The position numbers and the translations under genes were made by a program. Shown one piece after another: positions 24,124 through 32,648 of a stretch of DNA of 64,000 nt; position 1 is the stretch's first letter; the number at the start of each line of letters is the position of its first letter. The notes below the pieces were generated by a model. That model was not told the DNA's origin and did not search any database. It was given only the letters and a program-made list of their open reading frames with translations. Where the stretch lies: assembly GCA_033763335.1 (NCBI GenBank), contig JANRKU010000010.1, positions 1 to 64,000 of the forward strand, given 5' to 3'. Origin of the DNA: GCA-2794515 sp033763335 (GTDB taxonomy: Bacteria; Chloroflexota; Anaerolineae; Aggregatilineales; Phototrophicaceae).

Positions 24124-26268
24124 ATGAGTTCCCCATCTGTTCCCAAGCCAACATCGGCAAAGGATGGTGTGTTATCTATTGCAAAAACCACCTCATCTTT
24201 TGCCAATATCCGTTCTGGTCCAGGGACACAATATGCTGATATAGGTGATTTATTTAACAATTCAGTCGTAACACACTATGCCCAATCCAATACCAATAGC
24301 TGGGTATGGATTGAACAACCGGGTTCCGCAGGGTGGGTATCGACATCTGTCGTCTCATTTACCCCTGTAAATACACAACCTGCGAATACTGCACCAACCC
24401 CTTATGATGGCAAAATTGCAATTTGGCATTGGAAGGGAACAGCTATACCAGAAAAAACCATTGCTCAATTTGCTCAAAATATCCGTAAAAATACGCCCAA
24501 TGTTAAGCAAGTTTGGGTTAAAGTTGGTGATGGCAATTCATGGCAAGGGAAATTTGATAGTGGTGAACTCGCTGTCAATGGTCCTGCCGATGTTGACCGT
24601 TGGGTAACAATTCTCGGACAACACGGACTCGAATTTCATGCGTGGGTTGTGTTGAAAGGGGAGGACATTCAAGGCGAAGCCAATATCATGATTGCAGTTG
24701 GGCAACGTCCGGGTGTGAAATCCATCATCATGGATGTTGAACCTTATGAGGGATATTGGAAAGCAGGTCCCGCTCCGATTAAACCACTCATGACGATGGT
24801 ACGGCAGGGTGTCGGCAATAATTTTCATATTGGTTTGTGTATAGACCCTCGTAAAGCGCATTATGAAACTGTTTATCCCAACGAGTGGAAGCCATTCGTC
24901 AATAGTGTGCATACGATGTCGTATTGGCGCACCTTCCGTAGGACGGTTGCGGCGACACTTGAAGAAACGTATCAAATTTGGGGTGGCTATGGCAAGCCCA
25001 TCATCCCCATTTTGCAAGGTGATGCCCCTCTCATTGAGCAACAAGAAGCACATATGCTCGCCACCCAACAATATAAAGCAAAAGGGTTAAGTTGGTGGCG
25101 TTATGGTGATACGCCTCAATGGGCGGCGGTGAATCTCCCAATACCGGGGTCTACCACGGGTGGCAATACTGGTTCGGGCGGTATTAGCACCGATTTGACC
25201 AATACCCCACCACAAGGCACTGCCTTTGCAGACGAAAAAGTCATTTTCTTTGGTCAACCGGGTCATCGCAGTGGCACATATACAGGTCAACCAGAATATA
25301 AAGAGACTTCTGGTGCAATGACATGGAAATTTAGTTATACATCAACTCAAGAAACCACGAGTAAAGTGTGGTCAGAATGGAAAGCGACATTACCTGCTGA
25401 TGGTATTTATCAGATTTCAGTATTTATCCCAGCCAAAAATGCCACCACCAAAAAAGCACGTTATAAGATTCATGGGATTCGTGGCACCAATACCGAAGTC
25501 GTTGTAGACCTTAATCAATCCATTTACCGTAATGTATGGGTGTCATTGGGCATTTTTGACCTCGTTAAGACACAAGAGAATGCAGGTAAAGTCTTTTTGA
25601 ATGATGTCACAGGCGAAAAAGACCGTGAAATCGCCTTTGATGCGGTGCGTGTCCGCCGTATTGTGCCGATTAACAACAATAACAATGGTGGAAATCCTAA
25701 TCCGGGTATCCCTGTAGCAGATGGGTTTGATACACCCGTATTTGAAAAATTAGCTGATGCACAAGGTACTATTTTGTGGCCCCCAGGTTGGCGTGATGCG
25801 ACTGGATTTGGTAAAAATACTGCCAAGCAATATATTTCTGACCGCAGGGCTTATCATACTGGGGTAGACCTCAATTTAGGGTCGTGGGATGATGACCGTG
25901 GCAAGCCTGTTTATGCCACCGCCAGTGGAACGATTATCTTTCAGGGACAAATGAAGATATGGGGCAATGTGACTGTCATTCGTCATGACCCACTTCGCAC
26001 ACCAGACGGTGCAATTTATTATAGCCGTTATGGTCACATGCAGAATGTTGTGGTCAAAGTTGGAGATAGAGTTGCACGCGGGCAAAAAATCGGTGAGGTT
26101 GGGAAGGCGCTTTCTGTGCCAAATCCTGCCCATTTGCACTTTGATATTGTTCGCACAACCGCATTAGAACGCTATGCGGGAGATTGGCCCGCGATGGATT
26201 TGGCTAGACTAGAACGGGATTATGTAGACCCACTCGAATTCATCCGCAACAATCGTCCTAAACGATAA
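24124..26268 (+). CDS. Multidomain M23 metallopeptidase with SH3 and golvesin-like domains
   Basis: 714 residues from ATG 24124 (GAGGAG upstream). Domain order: an SH3-like domain (about 15-80, SFANIRSGPGTQYADIGDL) and a TIM-barrel-like glycosidase domain (about 90-340, KIAIWHWKG ... IIMDVEPYEGYW ... MSYWRTF ... GLSWWRYGD). A golvesin/xanthan-lyase-like beta domain follows (about 360-520, FADEKVIFFGQPGHRSGTY), then an Asn-rich linker, then an M23 peptidase (about 565-690) with HTGVDLN and HLHFD supplying the zinc ligands. Expected role: binding and cleaving peptidoglycan. Oddly, no signal peptide or transmembrane segment is visible, so the export route is unknown. selD lies 77 bp upstream; no functional link is evident. 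Confidence 0.85.
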   Translation: MSSPSVPKPTSAKDGVLSIAKTTSSFANIRSGPGTQYADIGDLFNNSVVTHYAQSNTNSWVWIEQPGSAGWVSTSVVSFTPVNTQPANTAPTPYDGKIAIWHWKGTAIPEKTIAQFAQNIRKNTPNVKQVWVKVGDGNSWQGKFDSGELAVNGPADVDRWVTILGQHGLEFHAWVVLKGEDIQGEANIMIAVGQRPGVKSIIMDVEPYEGYWKAGPAPIKPLMTMVRQGVGNNFHIGLCIDPRKAHYETVYPNEWKPFVNSVHTMSYWRTFRRTVAATLEETYQIWGGYGKPIIPILQGDAPLIEQQEAHMLATQQYKAKGLSWWRYGDTPQWAAVNLPIPGSTTGGNTGSGGISTDLTNTPPQGTAFADEKVIFFGQPGHRSGTYTGQPEYKETSGAMTWKFSYTSTQETTSKVWSEWKATLPADGIYQISVFIPAKNATTKKARYKIHGIRGTNTEVVVDLNQSIYRNVWVSLGIFDLVKTQENAGKVFLNDVTGEKDREIAFDAVRVRRIVPINNNNNGGNPNPGIPVADGFDTPVFEKLADAQGTILWPPGWRDATGFGKNTAKQYISDRRAYHTGVDLNLGSWDDDRGKPVYATASGTIIFQGQMKIWGNVTVIRHDPLRTPDGAIYYSRYGHMQNVVVKVGDRVARGQKIGEVGKALSVPNPAHLHFDIVRTTALERYAGDWPAMDLARLERDYVDPLEFIRNNRPKR

Positions 26269-26288
26269 ATTTTTCTAAAAATATGGCT

Positions 26289-26311
26289 AGGGCGCAATTC
26301 GTTTGCGCCCT
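26289..26311. terminator. Bidirectional terminator, GGGCGCAA-type hairpin
   Basis: AGGGCGCAA (26289-26297), loop TTCGT, TTGCGCCCT (26303-26311), a perfect 9-bp stem between the convergent M23 peptidase and DUF59 genes. The same core recurs at 48 kb and 52.7 kb. Confidence 0.85.
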
Positions 26312-26326
26312 TTGCAGATAAATTAG

Positions 26327-26638
26327 TTAAAACAATCCCCAGTCATCTGCCGCGCCTTCTTCCATCATGCTTGGATCCCATAATTCCAATCCCATCTCGA
26401 TAGTTGTCGGCACACCCAAATATTCTTGTGAGGTGCGTCGGGTTTGTTCTAACAATTGTGGTGCATAGGGGCAAAAAGGGGTGGTCATAATCATCGTGAT
26501 ATTGGCGCGGTCAGGTTGAATATCGGTATGCCGAATCAATCCCAATTCGATGATATTCATTCCGATTTCGGGGTCAACCACAGAGCGCAATGCCTCTATT
26601 AAACCCTCTTCTGTTTTGATGCTGGTGTTATCAGACAT
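26327..26638 (-). CDS. DUF59/MIP18-family Fe-S assembly protein (SufT-like)
   Basis: A 103-residue single MIP18 (DUF59) domain. It has VVDPEIGMNIIELGLI and the conserved cysteine motif MTTPFCPYAPQLLEQ, followed by an acidic tail. Proteins of this type (SufT, PaaD-like) assist Fe-S maturation. No phenylacetate genes are near, while the SUF operon starts divergently about 215 bp away, so a SufT-like maturation role is the best reading. The same domain is fused to the Mrp ATPase at 8.7 kb. Confidence 0.85.
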   Translation of the reverse strand: MSDNTSIKTEEGLIEALRSVVDPEIGMNIIELGLIRHTDIQPDRANITMIMTTPFCPYAPQLLEQTRRTSQEYLGVPTTIEMGLELWDPSMMEEGAADDWGLF

Positions 26639-26741
26639 GTGTTTTTATCCTTTTTTGATGATGAGTACCATCATTTTATCCACAGAAAATGAGCATTTGA
26701 TGAAACTCGTTGATTAATTTTTATAAACTCTATCATAAATA

Positions 26742-26771
26742 TTGACATCCACACAAGGGCGTTGATATACT
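26742..26771 (+). promoter_or_regulatory. Promoter of the SUF operon
   Basis: TTGACA (26742-26747) lies 18 nt from TATACT (26766-26771), about 85 bp before sufC. Confidence 0.75.
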
Positions 26772-26781
26772 CAAGTGTATA
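26766..26781. promoter_or_regulatory. Palindromic operator candidate over the SUF -10 box
   Basis: TATACTCAAGTGTATA is an imperfect palindrome of the form TATACnCnnGnGTATA that covers the -10 element. A repressor bound here would block RNA polymerase, as SufR or IscR-type regulators do in other bacteria. No such regulator gene is in the window, and the sequence does not match a motif I can name with certainty. Confidence 0.45.
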
Positions 26782-26854
26782 CTATAGGGTACAATCTAAA
26801 TTTAACCCGCATTAAACTTTAATAAGAAGCCATAACGAGGAGGTTAACCCCTGA

Positions 26855-27640
26855 ATGGGCGCAACATTAGAAATACGTAATTTACACGCAAGAGTTGAAG
26901 GCAAAGAAGAACCCATTTTGCGTGGTGTCAATTTAACAATTAATCAGGGCGAAGTTCATGCGTTGATGGGACCTAATGGGTCTGGCAAAAGCACTTTAGC
27001 CAATGTATTGATGGGCAACCCTGCCTACGAAGTAACTGATGGTGAAATTTTCTTTGATGGCGAAAATGTACTTGAACTTGAAGCAGATGAACGTAGTCGC
27101 TTGGGTATGTTTTTGGCATTTCAATATCCTGTCGCCATCCCCGGTATCACGCTCGCAAATTTCTTGCGTCATGCGGTCAATGCCCGTATGAAAGATATTG
27201 ATCCCGATAGCAAGGGCATTTCGATTCCCGATTTCCGCCGTTTGATGAAGGCAAAAATGGATTCGCTCCAAATGGATCACAGTTTTGCAGGGCGTTATTT
27301 GAATGATGGATTTAGCGGTGGCGAGAAAAAACGTGCCGAAATTTTGCAAATGGCAGTATTAGAGCCAAAAGTTGCTGTATTAGACGAAACCGATTCTGGT
27401 TTGGATATTGATGCCTTGCGAATTGTCTCTGAAGGGGTCAATGTTTTGCGCGGACCTCACTTAGGCGTATTGGTCATCACCCACTATCAACGGATTTTAA
27501 ATTACATCAAACCCCAATTTGTTCATGTGATGTTTTCTGGGCAAATTGTGGAAAGCGGTGGCGCAGACCTCGCATTACGGCTTGAGGAACAAGGCTACGA
27601 CTGGGTACGTGAAAAGTATAATAGTGTAGTCGCCGAATAG
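26855..27640 (+). CDS. sufC: Fe-S assembly ATPase SufC
   Basis: A 261-residue ABC-type ATPase driving the SufBCD scaffold. The Walker A is GPNGSGKST, the signature is FSGGEKKRAEILQMA, and VAVLDETDSGLDID is the Walker B/D-loop with the SufC-specific extended form. The start has an AGGAGG ribosome-binding site. It is the first gene of the operon sufC-sufB-sufD-sufS-sufU-Rieske, behind a consensus promoter with a palindrome on the -10 box. sufB follows after 18 bp. Confidence 0.97.
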   Translation: MGATLEIRNLHARVEGKEEPILRGVNLTINQGEVHALMGPNGSGKSTLANVLMGNPAYEVTDGEIFFDGENVLELEADERSRLGMFLAFQYPVAIPGITLANFLRHAVNARMKDIDPDSKGISIPDFRRLMKAKMDSLQMDHSFAGRYLNDGFSGGEKKRAEILQMAVLEPKVAVLDETDSGLDIDALRIVSEGVNVLRGPHLGVLVITHYQRILNYIKPQFVHVMFSGQIVESGGADLALRLEEQGYDWVREKYNSVVAE

Positions 27641-27658
27641 GGCAGAAAGGTTATTCTC

Positions 27659-29113
27659 ATGGCTGATTTTGTGCCAAGTGAAAAACAACTGACAGAAGAA
27701 GAATCTTCGCTAAAAGGTATTCGTGAAGATTATGATAGTGCGTATGGCTTTCATGATGATGATGTAAAATATAAATTCATCTCTGAAAAAGGCATCAATG
27801 CCGATGTGGTACGCCAAATTAGCGCCATGAAGGGCGAGCCAGAATGGATGACAAAAATCCGTTTAGAAGCCTATGAGCATTTCGCCAGCCGCCCAACCCC
27901 GCAATGGGGCGGAAGTGGTATGTTGAACGACATCAACTATGACGACATTTACTATTATGTCCGCGCCAGCGACCGTTCTGAGCGCGATTGGGATGATGTC
28001 CCAGCCGAAATTAAAGACACCTTCGACAAATTGGGTATTCCCGAAGCCGAGCAAAAATTCTTGCAAGGGGTATCGGCTCAATATGATTCAGAATCGGTCT
28101 ATCACAATATCCACAAAGACCTCGAATCGAAGGGCGTGATTTTCTTGGATATGGATTCGGCATTGCGCGACTATCCAGACCTTGTAAAAGAACATTTTGG
28201 CACCATTATCCCCTTCAACGACAATAAATATGCCGCCCTCAATACCTCTGTGTGGTCGGGTGGGTCTTTCATCTATGTGCCACCCGGGGTACAGGTGCAA
28301 ATGCCCCTGCAAGCCTATTTCCGCATCAATACCCGCAATATGGGGCAATTTGAACGCACCCTCATCATCGTAGATGAAGGCGCATATGTGCATTATGTGG
28401 AAGGCTGTACTGCCCCCACCTATAGCACCGATAGCCTCCATAGTGCGGTGGTGGAAATCATCGTTAAAGATGGTGGGCGTTGCCGTTATACGACTATCCA
28501 AAACTGGTCAAATAACGTGTATAACCTCGTAACAAAACGGGCTATAGCACATAAAAATGCCACAATGGAATGGGTAGATGCCAATTTGGGCAGTAAACTC
28601 ACCATGAAATATCCCGCCGTCATTTTGGCTGGCGAAGGCGCACATGGCGAAGTCCTTTCGATTGCCTTTGCAGGCAAAGGGCAACATCAGGACGCAGGGG
28701 CAAAAATCACCCACCTTGCACCCAATACCACCAGCCAAATCATTAGCAAATCCATCAGTAAAGATGGTGGACGCGCCAGCTATCGCGGATTGCTCAAAAT
28801 TGCACCAGAAGCCACCAATTCCAGAAGCAATGTGGCGTGTGATGCGTTGCTCCTAGACGATAAAAGCCGTTCCGATACCTATCCATATATCGAAATTGGC
28901 AACGAAAAAGTCATCATGGGGCATGAAGCCTCTGTCAGTAAAATCAGCGAAGAACAACTCTTCTATTTGATGAGTCGTGGACTCACCGAAGATGATGCGA
29001 ATGCAATGATTGTGAATGGCTTCCTTGAGCCACTCGTCAAAGAATTGCCGATGGAATATGCGCTAGAGATGAATCGGTTAATCCAAATTCAACTCGAAGG
29101 CTCAATCGGCTAA
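27659..29113 (+). CDS. sufB: Fe-S cluster scaffold SufB
   Basis: A 484-residue scaffold subunit on which the SUF system builds clusters. Recognisable family segments are FISEKGINADVVRQISAMKG, VWSGGSFIYVPPGVQVQMPLQ, VEGCTAPTYSTDSLHSAVVE, RCRYTTIQNWSNNVYNL and ACDALLLDDKSRSDTYPYIE, which contains the cluster-related cysteine. Length is normal for the family. sufD follows after 104 bp, a gap filled by two palindromic repeat units. Confidence 0.97.
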   Translation: MADFVPSEKQLTEEESSLKGIREDYDSAYGFHDDDVKYKFISEKGINADVVRQISAMKGEPEWMTKIRLEAYEHFASRPTPQWGGSGMLNDINYDDIYYYVRASDRSERDWDDVPAEIKDTFDKLGIPEAEQKFLQGVSAQYDSESVYHNIHKDLESKGVIFLDMDSALRDYPDLVKEHFGTIIPFNDNKYAALNTSVWSGGSFIYVPPGVQVQMPLQAYFRINTRNMGQFERTLIIVDEGAYVHYVEGCTAPTYSTDSLHSAVVEIIVKDGGRCRYTTIQNWSNNVYNLVTKRAIAHKNATMEWVDANLGSKLTMKYPAVILAGEGAHGEVLSIAFAGKGQHQDAGAKITHLAPNTTSQIISKSISKDGGRASYRGLLKIAPEATNSRSNVACDALLLDDKSRSDTYPYIEIGNEKVIMGHEASVSKISEEQLFYLMSRGLTEDDANAMIVNGFLEPLVKELPMEYALEMNRLIQIQLEGSIG

Positions 29114-29120
29114 AAGAATT

Positions 29121-29183
29121 GGGCATGACATGTCATGCCCCTACACTATGATTGGTTTGTAGGGACACGATATATCGTGTCCT
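29121..29183. repeat. Two inverted palindromic repeat units between sufB and sufD
   Basis: One perfect 20-bp palindrome is at 29121-29140 (half-site GGGCATGACA) and a second at 29163-29182 (half-site GGACACGATA). Reading the first on the minus strand and the second on the plus strand, both begin TGTAGGG and follow the same pattern TGTAGGGRCAYGAYATRTC. They are therefore two copies of one repeat family in head-to-head orientation, separated by about 20 bp. This looks like a small miniature repeat inserted within the operon. I saw no further copies in the window. Confidence 0.7.
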
Positions 29184-29217
29184 CAAACAATGATTTCACC
29201 ATAAGGAGACGATATTT

Positions 29218-30558
29218 GTGGTTGCTGTAAGACGACGCACAACGGGGGTTGTTGCCCCTAATTATACGCTGGCAGATGTTCATACTCTCAGCGAACAAAA
29301 TCAAGACCCTCAATGGTTACGCGATATGCGTGAATCGGCTTGGGGGGTCTATGAATCATTACCCATGCCCACCACACAAGATGAAGCATGGCGACGTACC
29401 AATTATCAATCTATTCGTTGGAATGAAGCAGAAAAACTCATTCCTGCTAATGGTGCTTCACTCTCAACTGTCCCCGCATATCGCCTTGAACCCCTCGTTG
29501 GGGAAGGGGAAGGTGGGCGCTTGGTGTTTGTGGATGGCAAATTAGTAGATTACACCTTTAATGATGCTGTCAAAGCACAAGGTGTCGTCTTTACCGATTT
29601 ATCCACTGCGACCAAAACACACGAGAACCTCATCCGTTCCAATTTGATGACCAAAGCGGTATTGCCCACAGATGGCAAATTTGCCGCGTTGCATGGTGCT
29701 TTGTGGAATTATGGCGCGGTGTTGGTTGTGCCACGCAATAAAGCGATTGAAGTGCCATTCCATATTGTCATTTATAACACCCATGCCGGTGCAAGTTTTG
29801 GACATGTACTCATCATCCTAGAAGAAAATGCCCAAGCAACTGTCCAAGTCGAATATGCCTCTGCTGATACATCCGAACAAGCCACCTATATCGGCGCGAC
29901 GGAATTGTTGGTGGGTGATGGTGCCAATTTGAAATATGTGGCATTACAAGACTGGAATCGCAAGACCTACGAATTTAGCCACCAACGCGCCCGTGTAGGT
30001 CGTGATGCCAATTTGGATTGGATTGTTGGCACAATGGGCAGTAAATTGACCAAAGCCCAACTCGAAATTGAGATTGATGGGCTTGGTTCTACGGCTCGCA
30101 TGTCGGGCTTCTTTTTTGCCGATAAAGACCAACATTTTGACCTCGATACCCAACAAAATCATAATGCACCCCGTACTGTATCCGATTTGCTTTTTAAGGG
30201 CGCGTCAAAAGATGATGCCCGAACAGTATGGCAAGGCATGATTAAATCGTTGCCAGATATGCAAAAAATTGATGGGTATCAAGTGTGTCGTAACCTGATG
30301 TTGAGCGATACCACCCGTATGGATGCCATTCCGGGCTTAGAAATTGAAGCAGATGATGTGAAATGTTCACATGCGGCGACCTTTGGCACATTAGAAGAAC
30401 ATATTTTGTTTTATCTGATGAGCAGAGGTATCCCCCGTCAACAAGCCCAATTGATGGTGATTGACGGCTTTTTTGATGAATTGCTCCAACGTGTGCCATT
30501 TGAGCGTGTGCGGGAACGCCTAAAAGAAGCAATCGAAGCAAAAATCTTAGGCGCGTGA
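29218..30558 (+). CDS. sufD: Fe-S scaffold subunit SufD
   Basis: 446 residues, GTG start with AAGGAG (29202-29207) upstream. SufD is the SufB paralogue of the SufBC2D complex. Family segments are MPTTQDEAWRRTNYQSIRW near the N-terminus, GTMGSKLTKAQLEIEIDG, HFDLDTQQNHNAPRTVSDLLFKG, DGYQVCRNLMLSDTTRMDAIPGLEIEADDVKCSHAAT split over two strands, and SRGIPRQQAQLMVIDGFF. The C-terminal His and Cys residues typical of the SufB/D interface are present. A terminator-like hairpin separates it from sufS. Confidence 0.96.
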   Translation: MVAVRRRTTGVVAPNYTLADVHTLSEQNQDPQWLRDMRESAWGVYESLPMPTTQDEAWRRTNYQSIRWNEAEKLIPANGASLSTVPAYRLEPLVGEGEGGRLVFVDGKLVDYTFNDAVKAQGVVFTDLSTATKTHENLIRSNLMTKAVLPTDGKFAALHGALWNYGAVLVVPRNKAIEVPFHIVIYNTHAGASFGHVLIILEENAQATVQVEYASADTSEQATYIGATELLVGDGANLKYVALQDWNRKTYEFSHQRARVGRDANLDWIVGTMGSKLTKAQLEIEIDGLGSTARMSGFFFADKDQHFDLDTQQNHNAPRTVSDLLFKGASKDDARTVWQGMIKSLPDMQKIDGYQVCRNLMLSDTTRMDAIPGLEIEADDVKCSHAATFGTLEEHILFYLMSRGIPRQQAQLMVIDGFFDELLQRVPFERVRERLKEAIEAKILGA

Positions 30559-30590
30559 CCTTTGTAACGGCTCATAACGACTCATTCATG

Positions 30591-30629
30591 ACAAAATGGC
30601 GCATCGTATCACTAGGTGCGCCATTTTGT
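30591..30629 (+). terminator. Terminator-like hairpin between sufD and sufS
   Basis: ACAAAATGGCGCA (30591-30603) and TGCGCCATTTTGT (30617-30629) form a perfect 13-bp stem with a 13-nt loop, followed by TTTATC. It lies inside the operon and could lower or regulate expression of sufS-sufU-Rieske relative to sufCBD. Alternatively, sufS has its own promoter. Confidence 0.7.
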
Positions 30630-30660
30630 TTATCAGATAATAAAGTAGGAGGCGCTTATC

Positions 30661-31908
30661 ATGACAATGCCAGCAGAACACATATTTGATATAAAAACCA
30701 TTAAAGCCGATTTCCCCATTTTGGCACAACGCCATCAAACAGGGAATCCACTCACTTATTTGGATAGCGCCGCCTCTAGCCAAATGCCAGAGATGGTTAT
30801 TGAGGCAATCACAGATTATCATCGGCGCTATCATGCCAATGTTCATCGCGGGATTCATCAATTGAGTGAACTCGCCACCGATGCTTATGAATCGGCGCGT
30901 AAAAAGGTAAAGCATTTCATCAATGCAAAAAGCAAGCGTGAAGTTATTTTTACCAAAGGCACAACCGAAGGCATCAACCTCGTTATAAACACATGGGGTA
31001 GGGCAAATTTGAAATCGGGCGATGTGGTGTTGCTCTCGCAAATGGAGCATCATTCCAATATCATCCCATATCAACTATTGGCGCAGGAAAAAGGCTTCAC
31101 TATCCGCTTTATTCCCATTACCCCACAGGGCGAAATGGATATGCCCGCCTATCAACGACTACTATCAGACCATCCAGTCAAATTGGTCGGTGTGACCCAT
31201 TGCTCGAATGTATTGGGGACGATTAACCCTATTGCAGAAATGACCCGTTTGGCGCATGAGGCGGGTGCTGTGGTGATGGTGGATGGCGCACAAAGCGCCC
31301 CACACATGACGGTGGATATGCAAGCCCTAGATGTTGATTTTTTTGCCTTTAGCGGGCATAAAATGTGTGCAGATACGGGCGTAGGCGTACTTTATGGCAA
31401 ACAAGCCCATTTAGAAAAAATGCCCCCGTTTTTGGGCGGTGGTAGCATGATTTCTGAGGTCACATTTGAGGGATTTACCTGTGCCGAACTGCCCGCCAAA
31501 TTTGAGGCTGGAACGCCTAATATCGCCCAAGCCATTGGGTTGGGATATGCCATAGATTATCTATCGGGTATTGGGATGGATGCGATTCATGCTCATATCC
31601 AAAATATCACCCACTATGCCTTAAACCGCTTGCGTGAATTACCGAATATCACCATTTATGGGGATAGCCCATCACGGGGTGGTGTTATTTCATTCACATT
31701 AGACCATATCCATGCACACGATTTATCGCAGGCGCTGGATTTTGAAGGCATCGCAGTGCGCTCTGGTCATCATTGCGCCCAACCGCTTCATCGGCTTTTA
31801 GGTGTTGGGGCGACTACCCGCGCTAGTTTTTATGTGTATACCACGCATGAGGATATAGATAGGCTCATCACTGCACTGCACAAGATCACCACATTTTTTG
31901 GAGGATAG
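30661..31908 (+). CDS. sufS: Cysteine desulfurase SufS
   Basis: A 415-residue group II PLP enzyme that releases sulfur from cysteine for the SUF scaffold. The pyridoxal lysine lies in FFAFSGHKMCADTGVGVLYG. The catalytic cysteine sits in VRSGHHCAQPLH, the SufS-type short loop. The N-terminal YLDSAASSQMPEMVIEA and YHANVHRGIHQLSELATDAYE are family hallmarks. GGAGG precedes the ATG. sufU is next, 6 bp downstream, as expected for the SufS-SufU pair where SufU accepts the persulfide. Confidence 0.97.
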   Translation: MTMPAEHIFDIKTIKADFPILAQRHQTGNPLTYLDSAASSQMPEMVIEAITDYHRRYHANVHRGIHQLSELATDAYESARKKVKHFINAKSKREVIFTKGTTEGINLVINTWGRANLKSGDVVLLSQMEHHSNIIPYQLLAQEKGFTIRFIPITPQGEMDMPAYQRLLSDHPVKLVGVTHCSNVLGTINPIAEMTRLAHEAGAVVMVDGAQSAPHMTVDMQALDVDFFAFSGHKMCADTGVGVLYGKQAHLEKMPPFLGGGSMISEVTFEGFTCAELPAKFEAGTPNIAQAIGLGYAIDYLSGIGMDAIHAHIQNITHYALNRLRELPNITIYGDSPSRGGVISFTLDHIHAHDLSQALDFEGIAVRSGHHCAQPLHRLLGVGATTRASFYVYTTHEDIDRLITALHKITTFFGG

Positions 31909-31914
31909 AGGATT

Positions 31915-32310
31915 ATGGACGCGATGTATCGTGAGAATATTTTGGATCATGGGATGAACCCCCGTAATAAGGGGGTGGTCAATCCTGCTACGCTGGATTT
32001 TGAAATGCGAAACCCGTTATGTGGGGATAGGCTACGGCTGACGTTGCGCGTCAATGATGAGCAAGTCATCACCGCATTGGGATGGGATGGAGAAGGGTGT
32101 GCGGTGAGCCAAGCAGCGGCTTCGATGCTCGGTGAGCGCATTTTGGGAATGACCATAGATGAGGTTAAACATATCGTCAAAGAAGATATTTTTGAGATGT
32201 TGGGAATTCCCCTCACATCGAATCGGGTCAAATGTGCATTATTGGGGCTAAAAGTCTTGCATGTTGGCTTATATGGGTTAGAATTTTGGCAATCTGAAGA
32301 TGAGGAGTAA
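31915..32310 (+). CDS. sufU: SufU-type sulfur-transfer protein
   Basis: 131 residues. The IscU-like fold includes the N-terminal MYRENILDHGMNPRN and the three zinc/sulfur cysteines in NPLCGDRL, GEGCAVSQAAASML and RVKCALLGLKVL. The typical SufU insertion before the third cysteine is present. SufU takes the persulfide from SufS by a zinc-ligand swap. It is 6 bp after sufS and 8 bp before the Rieske gene. Confidence 0.94.
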   Translation: MDAMYRENILDHGMNPRNKGVVNPATLDFEMRNPLCGDRLRLTLRVNDEQVITALGWDGEGCAVSQAAASMLGERILGMTIDEVKHIVKEDIFEMLGIPLTSNRVKCALLGLKVLHVGLYGLEFWQSEDEE

Positions 32311-32318
32311 TAATCATT

Positions 32319-32648
32319 ATGACACAATCCGAATTTATCACGGTTGCCACAACCAATGAACTGCGTGCCGATGACCCGCCGATTGTGGTGGAAATCCGCA
32401 ATAAATGGGTGGCATTATATAATATCAAAGGTGAATATTTGGCGATTGAGGATGTTTGTACCCATGACGGTAATCCATTGGCAGATGGTAAAGTCGAAGA
32501 TGGTGTGGTGATTTGCCCCAGACATGGCGCAAAATTTGATATAAAAACAGGTAAAGCGTTATCTGCCCCTGCCTATATTGATGTTCCCACCTATCAAGTC
32601 CGTGTGATAGGCAATGATATTCAAATTGGGGCAGTTAACAAAAAATGA
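32319..32648 (+). CDS. Rieske [2Fe-2S] ferredoxin
   Basis: A 109-residue soluble Rieske protein of the NirD / non-haem dioxygenase ferredoxin type. The two ligand motifs are CTHDGNPL (Cys-His) and CPRHGAKFD (Cys-His). Such a gene as the last member of a SUF operon is common and probably supplies electrons to assembly or to a partner oxygenase; its exact role is unknown. Its stop overlaps the next gene by 4 nt (ATGA). Confidence 0.92.
   Translation: MTQSEFITVATTNELRADDPPIVVEIRNKWVALYNIKGEYLAIEDVCTHDGNPLADGKVEDGVVICPRHGAKFDIKTGKALSAPAYIDVPTYQVRVIGNDIQIGAVNKK

Noticed and set aside
26327..26638. DUF59 protein as PaaD of a phenylacetate pathway
   Set aside because: No other phenylacetate genes are near, while the SUF operon is adjacent, so a SufT-like role is more likely.
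26656..26675. Short dyad ATGATG/CATCAT upstream of the DUF59 gene
   Set aside because: Six-base arms are too short to separate from chance in AT-rich sequence.
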